From Cyanophora paradoxa (lineage: Eukaryota; Glaucocystophyceae; Cyanophorales; Cyanophoraceae), in assembly GCA_004431415.1 (NCBI GenBank), contig QPMI01000482.1:372001-436000 (forward strand): a stretch of DNA of 64,000 bases, given 5' to 3'. The translations under genes were made by a program, and so were the position numbers. Numbering within the stretch: the stretch's first letter is position 1; each line of letters starts with the position of its first letter. The notes beneath the pieces were generated by a model. That model was not told the origin of the DNA, did not search any database, and saw only the letters and a list, made by a program, of their open reading frames with translations. Positions 1 through 11,152 of this stretch are shown in pieces.

Positions 1-98
1 TGGGAGGCAGCCAAGGGCGGGCCCGGGGGATCCGGAGAGGCCACGGGAGAGAGGGCCCGCTGGGGCGCTTGGCGCTATCATGCCGCAGTGCAGTATAG

Positions 99-2934
99 CT
101 AGCGCTCGTGCGCCCGCAGACGGGGAAGGATGGTCTCCTCCAGCAGACCCCGCAGCTGCGCCGCCAGTAGTCGGCTTCAGAGTTCAGACCGCGACAAGAG
201 AAGGGAGCTCTGGATGTAGAGGGCATGCACCTGGGCGGCGCGGGGCTCCGGGACGGGGGTGAAGGGGATCTTGAGGAGGACCTCCGCCTCGAGCTCCGCG
301 GCGGCCCACGCCCGCAGCTCCTCGTCCACCTCGCGCTGCGCCCGGCCGCGCCCTGCACGCGCAGCGCTCAGACCGCAGCTCGAGAGCGTCTGCACGAGCG
401 CTCAAGCCGGATCGCGCACCGCCCCTCTTCGTGATCTCCGCCTTCTTCTCGTGCCGGCGCTGGTACTTCGCCCTCTCCTCCTCCCGCCGGCGCAGCAGAT
501 CGTCGTAGCCCGGCATCTCCGGCGTCAGCTTCTGCGCGCCTAATTGTAAGACCGAGCTCGAGAGCGCTAGTAAAGCGATCAGAGCTCCGCCGCGGGATCG
601 CACCGTCTCGCGCTGGCGGCCCCAGAACCAGCCGGCCGGCTTATCCCTCCTCAGCACCGCCGTGAGCCACGCCTGCACGCGCCGCCGTGGGGGAATCGTC
701 AAGAGGCGCAAGCTGCGGGGTGCTTATGGTGCGGACGGGAGCGACGTCGACGGCGAGGCAAGATAAAAGCGGCAAGCGTCAGCTCGACATAGGAGGATCC
801 GGGGCCGGGACGGTGCTCTCAAGGGCTAGACGGGAGAGGGGGAGGGCGCGAGGGCTGGATTCGGAGGGAAGAGAGGGGGGCAGGGCACCTCGAAGACGGC
901 GGGCTCCCTCTCGCGCATCTCGGTGAAGGGCATCGCCACCGGCTCCGCCACCTGCCGCCGAACTCGTCATCAGAGCGGAGCGGGGCGGGGCGCTGGTGCG
1001 GGGGCCTAGGCCGAGGCGAGGGCGGACGCGGTAGTAGCCCATGATCTGGCAGCGGGAAGTGCCCGTGTCGGCGACGGGGACGGCCAAGAGGACGCCCCCG
1101 AACTGCGCAGACACGCAACGTCAACGAGGGAGGAGCTCGAGCTCGAGGGCGCCGCGGCTGGCCCCGATATCCCTCGAACTGTATGTGAGAGCGGTTCGGA
1201 CTGCTTAGTTCCGCACCTCGTCGGACTGCCTCATGAGTTCAGCAGTGAAGACCCGGTCTCGGACCGCTGCAGGCGCGAGACAGGAAGGGCCGATCAGGGG
1301 CCACGCTCCGCCAAGAGCGGCAACTCGAGGGCGGCCGGCGCACCCTCGATGCGGTAGGCGCAACCCGGCTGACCGGGCTCCGTCGGGAGCTCCTGAAGAG
1401 TCCGTGTCTCTTCACGAAACAGTGTAACGCGAGACTCTGAGAGCTTCGCACCGGGTTCCAGGAGCGCCTCGCCACGCAGTAGCGCTCCCCGATCTCCACG
1501 ACGGGCCCCAGGCGCCTCTTCTTCTTGGATTTGTCGGTCGTGTGCACCCACGAGTCCTGCGTCCCGCCTGGCGAGGGCGCCGCCGTTCAGAAGCACAAGG
1601 GCGTGAGGAGACGGGGAGAGAAGAGCGGTGCACGCACCCCCAAGGACGGCCGCGATCGTTTTCCGATAGAAGCCCTCGGGCTCCGCCTCGGCCTCGGCCC
1701 CCACCACCACCTCCACCTCCTGCCCCAGCTGCGAGTCGGGCGCATGCGCAGCGATCGGGGGCAGGCTCGGGGGGCGGAGACAGCGAACCTCATCAGCATC
1801 CTCCTCGTCCCCCTCCGTCCCCTCCGGGCTAGCGGCCTCGCCCTCCGCTCTTTGCTGCTGGCTCTTGCAGCTAGCCGCAGGCTCCGCCTGCAGGCTCGCT
1901 ACCGGAGACGCCGCTTCGCGCTTCCGGCCCCTTGCTGCCGGCTTCGCATGCGGGCTCGCTGCCGGAGACGCCGCTGCCGAGGAGGGGCTGCTTCTGCTGC
2001 TGCTGCTGCTCTCGTCGTCGTCGAACGAGCGCACCGGGCGGCGCTTCCTCATGCCCCGCCGCGGCGTCGCGTTCAACGCGAACTTCGGCTGCGCCGCGAG
2101 CTCGCCGCTGATAGTGCCGAACGGTTGCGGCTGCGCTGGCGCCGGCTCCTGCTTGGCCTGCGTCGTCGTCGAGCCCACGCCGCTCGGCGGATCCTGGCGT
2201 GGTCCGGCGGCGGTCGGGAAGGTCACCACGGGCGCTGAAGCCGGAACCGCTGAGGCTTCTGCGGGGATGGCCGCGGGCGGAACGGAAGCGGGCGCCCGCT
2301 GGCGAGCCAATCGAAATACATATCAGTTCAGAAGAGGAAAACTGGGCGCGGACGGAGAAGCGCGAAGGAGGGGGACAAACGAACCGAGCCAGAGGCGACG
2401 GTTTCATTCGGAGCCGGCGGCGCGCCCGCCGCGGGCGCCGCAGAGCCGGAGCTCGAGCTCGAGCCGCGCGGCTCGTCGCTGGCTGCAGCTGCGGTCGCGG
2501 ATGGCGCTCCGGTGCGTACAATCGGCGCGTTGTTCGTCTCCAATTGCAAAGGCCTCACATACATCAGGCTGCGAACGCGAGCTCGAGTTGCGCAAGACTT
2601 GCTCGCGCGCTGAACACGCAGCACCTGAGCAGCTTGTCGAACGCAGCGTCCACTGCCTCCGACTCCTGCGCACGTTTGGGAGACGGCAATTCAGTCCGGG
2701 CCCCCGGGGAATGGCTGCCGGCCGGGCCGGGGGGCAGCCGTGCGATCGTACCTGCAGGAGTTCGCGCAGCGCCTCCTTCGCGCCCGCATCCAGCAACGGG
2801 AGCAAGCGCTGCCGCGCCCGCAGAAGTTCGCGCAGCGTCTCCTTCGTCGCCGCGTTCAGCGACGGGTGCAGTCGCTCCAGCAAGCCGGCGGCCTTGCCGC
2901 GAGCGATGATCACGGACAAGTCCGCCTGCTCCAT
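99..2934 (-). CDS. Unrecognised nuclear-type protein, diverged paralog (copy P)
   Basis: Multi-exon gene of a family I do not recognise; a second copy lies at 4954-8091. The ATG at 2934 opens a helical, Leu/Ala-rich stretch (LHPSLNAATKETLRELL, later ESEAVDAAFDKLLR). A long Ser/Pro/Ala-rich low-complexity region with basic patches (ARGRKREAASP) follows. Shared blocks after that are EGFYRKTIAAVLG, RYCVARRSWNPV, QFGGVLLAV and IMGYYR, then a basic KAEITKRGG helix. The last exons read VPEPRAAQ|LRGLLEETILPRLRAHER, with TAG at 99-101. The same junctions splice in frame in the second copy, which supports this model. Composition suggests a nuclear, charged scaffold-type protein; this is inference. It has one N-terminal helical module where the other copies have two. 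Confidence 0.6.
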
Positions 2935-3178
2935 CGATATCGCGTCGACGTCCGGCCGCGGCTCGCGCAACGCCGCAGACGGGTACCGAATCGCGTGGCT
3001 TAGCACCCCCCCCCCCCCCCCCCCCCGGACTTAGCCTCTGTTTTTGCTTCCCCTTCGTGACCCTCCGACCTTCCCCTCTTTAAGCTTCGAATTCGCGCAC
3101 GGTCGCGTACGCGATGCATCGATGCAGCTTAGCATGGCCGTCGTTGTCTATCCTCAACAAGATCAGCGCTAGGCCGCG
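2935..3178. promoter_or_regulatory. Head-to-head 5' interval with a 21-bp C run
   Basis: This 244-bp interval separates the minus-strand gene starting at 2934 from the plus-strand PB1 gene starting at 3179, so it should hold both promoters. It contains an uninterrupted run of 21 C at 3006-3026 and a CT-rich stretch to about 3080. No clear TATA box is seen for either gene. The C run is a likely site of length error or G-quadruplex formation on the other strand. Confidence 0.4.
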
Positions 3179-4640
3179 ATGCCGCCCTCTGTCGGCGAGC
3201 CGGCGGCGGCGGCCACATCCACTGTCGTGCCGAGCGCACAGCGGTCGAAGCGGAGAGCATCCGAGGCGTCGATCGGGTCTTTTGCGTCGGCGTCCCCTTG
3301 CGTGTCGCCTGTCGGCACGCCTCCTGCAGCTGCCGTCGCCGGCCGCGGCGGCCGCGGGTTCGAGCAAGACTCCTTGAGCTCGGCCGCGACATCTCCGGCG
3401 TCGACGTCGCTGCCTTCCGAATCTGCAATGGACTCGCGGCTTTCGATTGAGGTCGGAGAGCCGGCCGTCGATCTGGGCCTTATGGTTGTGGACGACTTCG
3501 ACCCGTCTGCGCGGCGGCCGTCCATATCACGGCGCTCCGCATTGCGGATGCTTCTGCAGGGCGGTGCTAGCCCCGTCGGCTCTGGATTGGGGCCTTCGGA
3601 CTGCGGCGCGGCGCAGCCGGCCAGTCCGCGGCCTTCGGCGCTCGAGAATTCCGGCGCGTCCTCCGAGTTCCGCGTCGGCAGCGCCGGCGGGAGCGGCCGG
3701 CACACGCTCATGCGGCAGGCTCTCGGACTCGGCTCCGGCTCTCCCCTGCCTCACGAGGTGTCCCCGTCGCCCTTCTCCGCCCCCGGCGGCAGCCTCGCGA
3801 TCGACGGCCCGGGCCCGTCTCCGCCGGCGCCGGACTCTGCCGACGTCTCCATGCACGACGCTCCCTGCGAGCCTGCGCAGACACCCGATGCTCTCCCGTT
3901 CGACCCGCAGCGTCACCACGTGCATCAGCCGCCGGAGCCGCAGCCGCAGCCGCAGCCGCAGCCGCAGCCGCCGGAGGTGCTGCGCGTCCGCTGCGGAGTC
4001 GTCGTCGGGCCGGAGGCCGCCCCCCGCATGGCCGCCCGCCCTGCCCCCGAGTTCGAGTTCCAGGGGGTGTGCGGGGATCTGTCTCATACTCTGCCCGCGC
4101 CCCCGAGCTCACTCGTGGGCCCGGCCAGGTGCCGGCGGACGTGCCCCTGAACATGATGCGCGCCTCGCTCCTCCGCCGCTGCGGCGTGCCCCCCGCCCTC
4201 GAGCCCTCCGTCTGCATCCGGTGCGCAGCTCGCATCGCACACGGACTTCTCGGATCCGACACGACCCTCAGGTACCTGGACGAGGAGCACGACTGGGTGC
4301 TGCTGCGGCGCCCCAGCGACTGGGCGATCTGCGTCCAGACCGCCGTCTCCAACGCCTCCCGAAGGTCCGTGCTCGGTGGGGAGGGGGCGGGGGGCGTAGT
4401 TTCATCGCTGTTCTCCGCCTGCGATATCGTCCCGCGGCTGAGGGGGTAAGCAGGCGGCGTGCGGAGCCGCGGTCGCCGAAGGCCGCGCGCCCCTCGGCCC
4501 CGCCCCTCGTCCGCCTGCGCGTCGAGATCGGCCTGGCGCGCTCGGGCCACCCGGCCGCCCTCCCCGAGGAACCGGCCCCGGGCTCCGCCCCCGTGGCCGT
4601 GGAGCCCTTCGGCCGGGCGGCCGTGCAGGCCGCCCACTAG
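3179..4640 (+). CDS. PB1-domain protein with long disordered N-terminus
   Basis: Three exons splice in frame: 3179-4066, 4129-4364 and 4454-4640, giving 436 aa with introns of 62 and 89 bp. Residues 1 to about 290 are Ser/Pro/Ala-rich, with a PQPQ repeat near 260, and look disordered. The C-terminal part resembles a PB1 fold: TLRYLDEEHDWVLL followed by PSDW matches the acidic OPCA-type motif (YxDExxDWVLLxxxxD), and PLVRLRVEI could be the closing strand. PB1 domains mediate heterotypic or oligomeric contacts in signalling scaffolds and in plant NIN-like factors. No RWP-RK or kinase domain is visible, so the partner and process are unknown. It is convergent with the gene ending at 4954. Confidence 0.72.
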
Positions 4641-4953
4641 AGCTCGCCGGCCCAGCTCTTCGTCCGGGATCCAATGCTTGCACTGCGGCAATCGATATCA
4701 ATCCGTCGGACCGGCCCTCGGGCCTCTTTTTTTCCTTGTACAATTCGCGAGTTGCAAACGTGTACATGAGCAGCTTAGCGTTTGAAAATGTTGCTATAAA
4801 TGCGCCAAGCTATCTCGATAGATCATGATGTTGTAGCTATAGTATCGCATTTTGATTCCGCAGCCGCTGAGCTGCAGCGCTAGCTGCCGTTCTCTTTTGT
4901 TTTTGTGAAAAATCAAGCTAGTGCGCATGCGTAAGCTGGCTATGTTTTCGTTT
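4641..4953. other. Convergent intergenic spacer
   Basis: An AT-richer spacer between the stop of the PB1 gene and the stop of the minus-strand gene at 4954. It contains TTTTTTTCC and TATAAATGC tracts and short palindromes such as TAGCTATAGT. It probably holds both 3' ends; no coding frame is supported. Confidence 0.5.
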
Positions 4954-7900
4954 TCATGCCGTGATGCGTGTGGTCTCGGGGCCAGAGGTCGCCGTCCGCT
5001 CGCGAGGCGGTGTGCTTATAATTACTTGCCGTGCGATGCGCGAGGCCGACGCCTGCAGCTCCGCTTGCCCGCCGCCGGCGCCGGCGGTGCACGCGTCTCC
5101 TCTCTCTCCTGCTCCCGCAGGTTGCGGAGGATGGTCTCCTCCAACAGGGCCCGCAGCTGCGCCGCCAGTCGGCTTCAGAGCGGGACAAGAGAAGGGGGCT
5201 CTGGATGTAGAGGGGATGCACCTGGGCGGCGCGGGGCTGCGGGACGGGGGTGAAGGGGATCTTGAGGAGGACCTCCGCCTCGAGCTCCGCGGCGGCCCAC
5301 GCCCGCAGCTGCTCGTCCGCCTCGCGCTGCGCCCCGCCTGCACGCGCAGCGCTCAGACCGCAGCTCGAGAGCGAGCGCGCGTGAGAGCCGACGCTGGATC
5401 GCGCACCGCCCCTCTTCGTGATCGCCGCCTTCTTAAGCTTAAGCTTGTCGCGCCGGCGCTCGCGCTTTGCCTCCTCCTCCGGATCCTCTGTAGAACCCAC
5501 GAACCAACGGGCTCCGTCAAGGGCATCAGCCAGCATCGCCTGCCGACGGATCGGAGCTGAGCGATCGCGAGGGGCGGAGCCGGGCCGAGCGGCGTCGCGC
5601 GCGGGATCCGACATCGACTGCAAGCGGGGCACCTCGAAGAAGGCCGGCTCCCTCTCGCGTACCTCGCGGAAGGTCGTCGCCAAGGGCTCCGTCACCTGCC
5701 GCCCGAACTCGTGAGCGGAGCGGGGCGGGGCGGGCAGACCGAGACGCTTCGCTCGCTGGCTCGGGGAGGGCTCACCCGGTAGTAGCCCATGAATTGGTAG
5801 CGGGACTTGGTCTTCTTGTCGACTTCAAAGGAGACTGCGAGGAGAACTCCCCCAAACTGCGGATCGGACATGTTGCATAAAGGTCGAAACGAGCGGGCGA
5901 CGGGTCATATCTATATATGAGCACGAGAGGCGCGGACCTCGTTCGACTGCTGCACAACTTTCGCAGCGAGATCCCGCGTCGAGAATTCTTCCGCGCCGTA
6001 AAAGGACCCTTCAGCGATGGTGCTCGTAATGTTAACAAAGCTACAAGAGGATTCAAACATACCATCCACCTCGTAGATAAAGCCCGGCTGGCCCGGCTCC
6101 ATGGGGAGCTCCTGGGTCACGCGCCGTCGGTGGGCCGGGGTCGGGCGGCGAGCCACGGAGGTGCACCGCGCACCGGGTTCCAGTAGCGCCTCGCAACGCA
6201 GTAGAAGCCTCCGATGTCGACATCCGTCCCCAGGCGCCTCGTCTCCTTGGTACCCTCTGCCGGGTGCACCCACGAGGGCACGCTTGAGCCTGAGGACAAG
6301 AGGGGGAGTCAGGTCGCGCGTGTGCAAGAGGAGAGGGCGTTGCGCGCCCCCAAGAACGTCCGCGATCGTTTTCCGAAAGAAGCCCTCGGGCGCCGCCGCC
6401 TCCTCCGCGACATTCCCCGCCGCCTCCTCCCCCTCCTGAGACCCTCTCGTAAATGGGGGGCTGCGAGAGTGGAAACGGGGCGAACCTCCCCGCCGCCTCT
6501 GCATCCTCCTCCTCGTCCGCCTCCGCCACCGCCACCTCCGCTCTGTATTTTAGGTCCCTGGCTGCCGCCGCCGCCTGCCTGCTCGCTGCTGGCGCCGCTT
6601 GCGAGTTCGCCGTCGCATCCGGACACTCCGCTAGCGCTTTGCGTTTCCGGCCCGTGCAGCTAGCCGGAGACGCGGCTTCGCGCTTCCGGCCCCTTGCTGC
6701 CGGCCCTGCATGCGGGCTCGCTGCCGGCGACGCCGCTGCCGAGGAGGGGCTGCTGCTGCTGCTGCTGCTGCTGCTGCCGCCGCCGCCTCCGCTCTGAAGC
6801 ACAGAGCGGCGGCTTCTTGTACTCCGCCTCGCTGCTGTCAGCAGCGGCCGCCGGCTGGGACGAAGGCTCGCTGCTTGCGCTGCCGCGGGGCTGCGGATCC
6901 GCCGGCTGCGGCGGGGGCGCTGGCGCTAGCTGGGGCTCCTGCTCGTCGTCGCTGTCGAGCGCAATGAACTGCACATCCAGTGACGGACGCGGCTCAACGG
7001 ATGATGCGCGTTCTGCAGCTGGAGGCGGCCGGGGAGGGCACCGGAATCGCAGGAGACGAAGCCTGGGTCGCAGACGCTCCTGGGGCAATGGGCGCGGGCG
7101 CCGCGGCGTGGCTTGCAATTGATGACTGGAAAACAATAAACCGATCCAGCTCAGCATTAGGAAGCAGGTTCGGGGAGCCCCGGCCCCGGGCGGCAAGACA
7201 GACGCGCGAACCGAGCCAGTTGTGGAGGCGCTGGTAGAATTCGGAGGCGCCGGTACTCCCGCGGCCGGCGCCGTCGCTTCCGCGGGCGCAAGAGAGCTGC
7301 TGCCGCGCGGCGCCGGTGCCGGCTGCAGCTGTCCGCCGGCCGCGGCCGTGGCCGCCGATGGCGGGCGCCGGCTGCAGCTGGCCATGGAGCAGAGCTTCAG
7401 CGCATCGAAAGCGCGCGCGAGCGCCGGGACCGCGAAGACGGCACCCGAGGATCTTGATGACTGCCGCCCGCACCGCCTCCGAAATCTGCGTCCGGTCGCG
7501 GCTTCATGTTGAGCGCTAGCGCGGGAAGTCGCTCGAGCTCGCGATCGACGCGACCGAGTGGCGGAGAGCACCTGTCCGAATTCGAGCAGCGCCTCCTTCG
7601 TTACCGCGGCCAGCGAGGGATGCCGCCCTAGCAACCTCATGGCGGCCTGCGCCGCATCCGATGAAAGGAACGCGCTCCAGCTGCAGTGCGCTCCAAGCTC
7701 CATCGGGTTCGTGTGCCCACTAAAGCATGAGCAGTCATGATTCAGCGCATCGGCCGCGGCGTGCGAAGCGCGAGCGCCGGCCGCGGCACCGCGAAGACCG
7801 CACCTGAGGAGAGTGATGAATGCAGCGCGCACCGCCTCCGAACTCTGCGTACGGTCGCGGCTTCCTGATAAGCGCGGGAAATCGCTCGATCTCTAAGCGT

Positions 7901-8091
7901 AAAGCTGCAGGCGGCGACGAGAGCACCTGCCCGAATTCGAGCAGCGCCTCCTTCGTTGCCGCGGTCAGCGAGGGATGCCGCCGCAGCGACCCCGTGGCGT
8001 CCTGCGCGGCATCCGATAGAAGGCCAGTCCGCTCCCAGTCGGCGAGTCTGAGCTCAAGTCCGCTCCACTGGCCAGTCGCGTCAAGCTCCAT
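4954..8091 (-). CDS. Unrecognised nuclear-type protein, full-length copy A
   Basis: Best-preserved full-length member of the family also seen at 99-2934. The ATG is at 8091. Two N-terminal helical modules follow, each carrying RHPSL.A.TKEALLEFGQ then .SEAVRAA.I; the GQ|SEAV junction is an intron in both. Next are Pro/Ala-rich sequence, an acidic SUMO-interaction-like motif (VQFIALDSDDE), a Gly/Ser tract, basic patches (ARGRKREAASP), EGFFRKTIAD, FYCVARRYWNPV, FIYEVDGMF, QFGGVLLAV, QFMGYYR, a long charged helix and VPQPRAAQ|LRALLEETILRNL; TGA at 4954-4956. An 8-bp deletion at about 6832 breaks the frame relative to copies B and C. Only this copy keeps both ends; the triplication boundary at 6290/6291 lies in one of its introns. 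Function unknown. Confidence 0.6.
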
Positions 8092-8420
8092 CGCGTTAGC
8101 GATCGTGTGCGACTGAGCGCTCGGGCTGCCGCTGCTCCGGACCTGTGGTCGGTCACGGGTACAGCGGCAGCGCTGATCCACCCCCCCACTCCCCCCTTCC
8201 CCCCCCCCTTTTTTTCCCCAAAAAGCTAGGCCTCCGATCGCGATCCGGTCCCCCGGCCTACAAGAGCGAAGCCCCGGCCTCCCTCAATACTCATTCAAAC
8301 AAGAGCGAAGCCAGCGTTGAAATCGGCCGGCGCCTTGACAAAGAGCGTTCAATTCGAATTCGGACAAGAGCGAAGCCAGGCGATGGCGAATTACATTACG
8401 CGGGGCGCGCGGCGCGCCGC
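8092..8420. other. Spacer with C/T homopolymers and a 14-bp direct repeat
   Basis: Lies between the start of the unrecognised gene (8091) and the TBCCD1 stop (8421). It contains a C-run/T-run block at about 8179-8222 whose length differs between the three units. The motif ACAAGAGCGAAGCC occurs three times (near 8260, 8300 and 8364). No gene is seen. Equivalent spacers occur in units B (20026-20350) and C (29375-29698). Confidence 0.6.
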
Positions 8421-10678
8421 CTAGTGGGAGCCGGCAGCCGGGGCGGCCTGCTTCGAGCCGGCGCCGGCGGCGGGTGCCCCCGAGGCGGTGTGCTGCTCTA
8501 GCCGCTGCAGGTCGACCACTTGCCGCGCGTTGCCCGACGCCATGAGCCACTCCTGCGCTCAAGAGTGAACGATGAAGAAAAGGGAAAGCGGTTCCGGCCG
8601 GGTTCAAACCCGGAAGTGCTCGAGGATCGTTGACCGCAGCTGCGACTGCTGCTCGTGCGAGAGAGACGCGTCGCGCACCGCCTGCGGGGGTACGGAATCG
8701 TCAGGGCGGGGGTCAGCTGCGGTGGGGGTATCCCACGCGCCTGGCGGACGGCCTTGACTGCCTGGGTACGCTGCTGAACGGCCTCCTGGTATTCGGGGGC
8801 AGGGGCAGGGGTTGGTCCTGCGGGGTACCGTCAGACGTGACGGAGACGGGTTGACGGGTCACGACGCACTTTGTGACGGGGGTACCGGGGGATACGGTGC
8901 CCGCCCCCGCGGCGTCGCCAGAGGAGGCCACGTTGTCCTACGCGGGCGAGAGGGCGTGATAAGGGTCGGGGAGGGGGCGGAGCGTGGGGGGTACGGGCGG
9001 GCCTGCTTGAAGGGTACGACGAACTCGACGAACTGGTCCGGGGAGGTGAGGCTCACGGAGCGCTGCGAGGCGGGGTCCGAGCCCGGCGCGCAGGCTGCGG
9101 GCGGGGGCTCGAGTGCGGGCGGGCGGGCGGGTGCAGGGGGGGGCGGCGCTCGCACGGGAGAGGAGGTTGGGCCAGTCGAGGACGTGCGGGGTGCGCCAGC
9201 CGGCGGCGCAGGCCTGCGGCTCGAGCCCGGCGCGCTGCATGTGCCCGCCCAGCGCCGGGTAGTGCGTGCTGAAGGGCCCGAAGAAGATGGAGCGCGAGTC
9301 GCCCCAGGTGAGGGGCGGCGCCGGCGTCCCCGCGCTCAGCGCGCAGTCCAGGCAGTTGCTCACTCGCACTTGCCTGCAGCCGCTCGGCGCGTCAGCGCGA
9401 GCGGGGCAGTCGACTCAAGACGCGAGGGAGGGGCCGCGCCGTGCGACGGCGATGCAGCGGATGCGCTCGCAGTGCTCGACGCTGAGGACGCGGGAGACGG
9501 GGCCCAGCACGACGGTGCAGTCCGTGCAGCCCATGATCGTCACCAGCGGCACCGGCCCCAGCAGGTAGATGTACGTGTCCTGCGCCGTGCGCGTGGGCCG
9601 GGGTGGGCCGGGGCCGAGGGCGGGCGGGGGGGTACGGGAGGGCGGGGGCACCTGGCAGCCGAAGATGCGGACCTCCAGCACTCCCTTGAGGTCGCCCTCG
9701 GAGCGCACGATGGTCGTCTTGTGCCCGTTTGCGACGGTGGCGACGAGGGGCCTGCGCCGGCTCGCTCGCGCGCGCGGGGCGGGGCGGGGGCGAAGGGGGC
9801 GCACGAGGGGTTCGAGGGGGAGGCGTGGGCGGGGAGCGGGGCCGGCGAGGGGTACTCGTGGTCGATGAGCCGCGCGGAGAGCCACGCGGAGAGCTCGGAG
9901 GCGGGGGCACGGTTGGCGGGAGGGGCGAAGAGGGGGCAGAGGTCGGAGAGGCGGCGGGGGGCGGGACTGGAGGCGGGTACGAGGAGGAAGGCGAGGCGGT
10001 CGAACTGCTCGGCGGCGACCTCGAAGTTGAGGCCGGTGTCGAGCTTGCCAGGCGCGGCGAGGCCCGGGCGCGCGCCCGCGACCGCGCGGAGCAGCTCGTC
10101 GATGTGCTGCCGGACGGCCGCCGCATTCTTCAGTTGCCGCTGCACGGGCCACTTGCCCTGCTGCACCATCGACTTCGTCACCGGCGAGAGGCACGGGAAG
10201 GACTCGGCGCGATCGACGTGGATCTCCAGGGGCGGGTGCGAGGGCCAGACGTCGCCCATGCCGAGCTTGGAGCGCGAGGAAGGCGAGAGCGGCTGCTGCA
10301 GCGAGCTTCTCCGATTGAAGCTGTACTGGATGCTGAGGAAGGCGGCGAACTCGCGCGCGTCCACCGTCTGCGAGCCGCCGAGCGGGTGCGGCCACGCCGC
10401 AGGGTCGGTGAAAAGGTCGCCGGAGGCCACCAGCTGGAATGCGCCGAAGAGCAACCTTGCGGGCGCCTCGCCGAGCGACAAGCCCTCCGCCGCCGCCTTA
10501 AGCCAGCCCGCGATGTCAAGCTTGTGCGAGGTGGGCGCTGCTTTCTCGCACAGCTTCGCGAGGAACTTCGCCAGGTCCGGCGCGGTGATCGAGGGGCTCA
10601 CGGGCAGCATGCCGTAGTCCAGCACCTGGCTGCGGACCGCGAGGCCCTGTCCGCCACAACGCCGCTGGAGGCGGCCAT
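8421..10678 (-). CDS. TBCCD1: TBCC domain-containing protein 1 (ASQ2 type), copy A
   Basis: TBCCD1/ASQ2 family; in green algae and animals these proteins position and link centrioles or basal bodies. The first ATG is at 10678 (MAASSG). The N-terminal part carries LDYGMLPVSPS and a helical region. The C-CAP/TBCC beta-helix follows: FGCQ|DTYIYLLGPV, IMGCTDCTVVLGPVSRVL, VEHCERIRCIAVAR, RVSNCLDC. Then come FFGPFSTHYPALGGHM, SLTSPDQFVEFVVPFK, LPPEYQEAVQQ, SHEQQSQLRSTILEHFR and EWLMASGNARQVVDLQRLEQ; TAG at 8421-8423. Introns are short, at least one with a GC donor. A missing C near 10650 shifts the frame within the first codons relative to B and C, a possible sequencing error. It shares a 5' region with the plus-strand gene beyond it. 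Confidence 0.9.
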
Positions 10679-11152
10679 CGCCGGCTCAAGCGAGCGCAGC
10701 TGCGCTTTCGCAGCGCTCCGCGGCGATTGCTCTCGCGCCAGCGTGCCTGCGGAATGCGATTGCTCGCCGGTCAAACTTTCTTGCGTGTGTACCCGGGATT
10801 AGCAACCTGGCACCTGCCATTGAACCTGGCAGTGAAACCTGGCAGTGAAACCCGCTCGCAAACCGCGCCGTCGCCTCGAAGCTTGGCCATTCTTAAGCCT
10901 TTGCACACGCCCGCAAAACGATTTGCGTCAGCTTTCACGCAGACGCCTGCACGGCCTCTGCGCCGTGCTCGCCGCCGGCCGCGCCCTGGCGAGGCGCCTT
11001 ACACCGGTATCGCCGTCTTCGGTCCGCCTTCCGCCGCCGCCGCCCCTTCCCGCCCACCGCCGTAGCGGCCTGGCGCGCTCACGCGGCCGCGCGGCGCCGG
11101 CAGTTGCAGAGGGGCTCGAGGGCGGCAGCGACACGGTCGGCGCGGGGCGCAG
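10679..11152. promoter_or_regulatory. Bidirectional 5' region with AACCTGGCAGTGA repeats
   Basis: Region between the TBCCD1 start and the first confident exon of the plus-strand gene. It has near-identical short repeats (AACCTGGCACCTGCCATTG, then AACCTGGCAGTGA and AACCTGGCAGTGAAA, about 10804-10850). The unresolved first exon or exons of the plus-strand gene must lie here. The same region is present in B (22610-23093) and C (31959-32434). Confidence 0.45.

Noticed and set aside
1865-3034. 389-codon plus-strand frame opposite the first gene
   Set aside because: The minus strand has conserved exon junctions shared with a paralog; this frame does not.
3179-4640. RWP-RK/NIN-like transcription factor
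   Set aside because: Only the PB1-like end is present; no RWPxRK motif is seen in any exon.
8255-8380. Regular short repeats resembling a CRISPR array
   Set aside because: Only three 14-bp copies with unequal spacing, in an intron-rich eukaryotic context.
8598-8616. tRNA-like B-box (GGGTTCAAACCC)
   Set aside because: It is a perfect short hairpin in a TBCCD1 intron with a 6-nt loop, no A-box, and no acceptor or anticodon stems.
8812-10617. 601-codon plus-strand open frame
   Set aside because: It is antisense to TBCCD1 exons, has low-complexity Gly/Ala/Arg composition and breaks differently in each unit.
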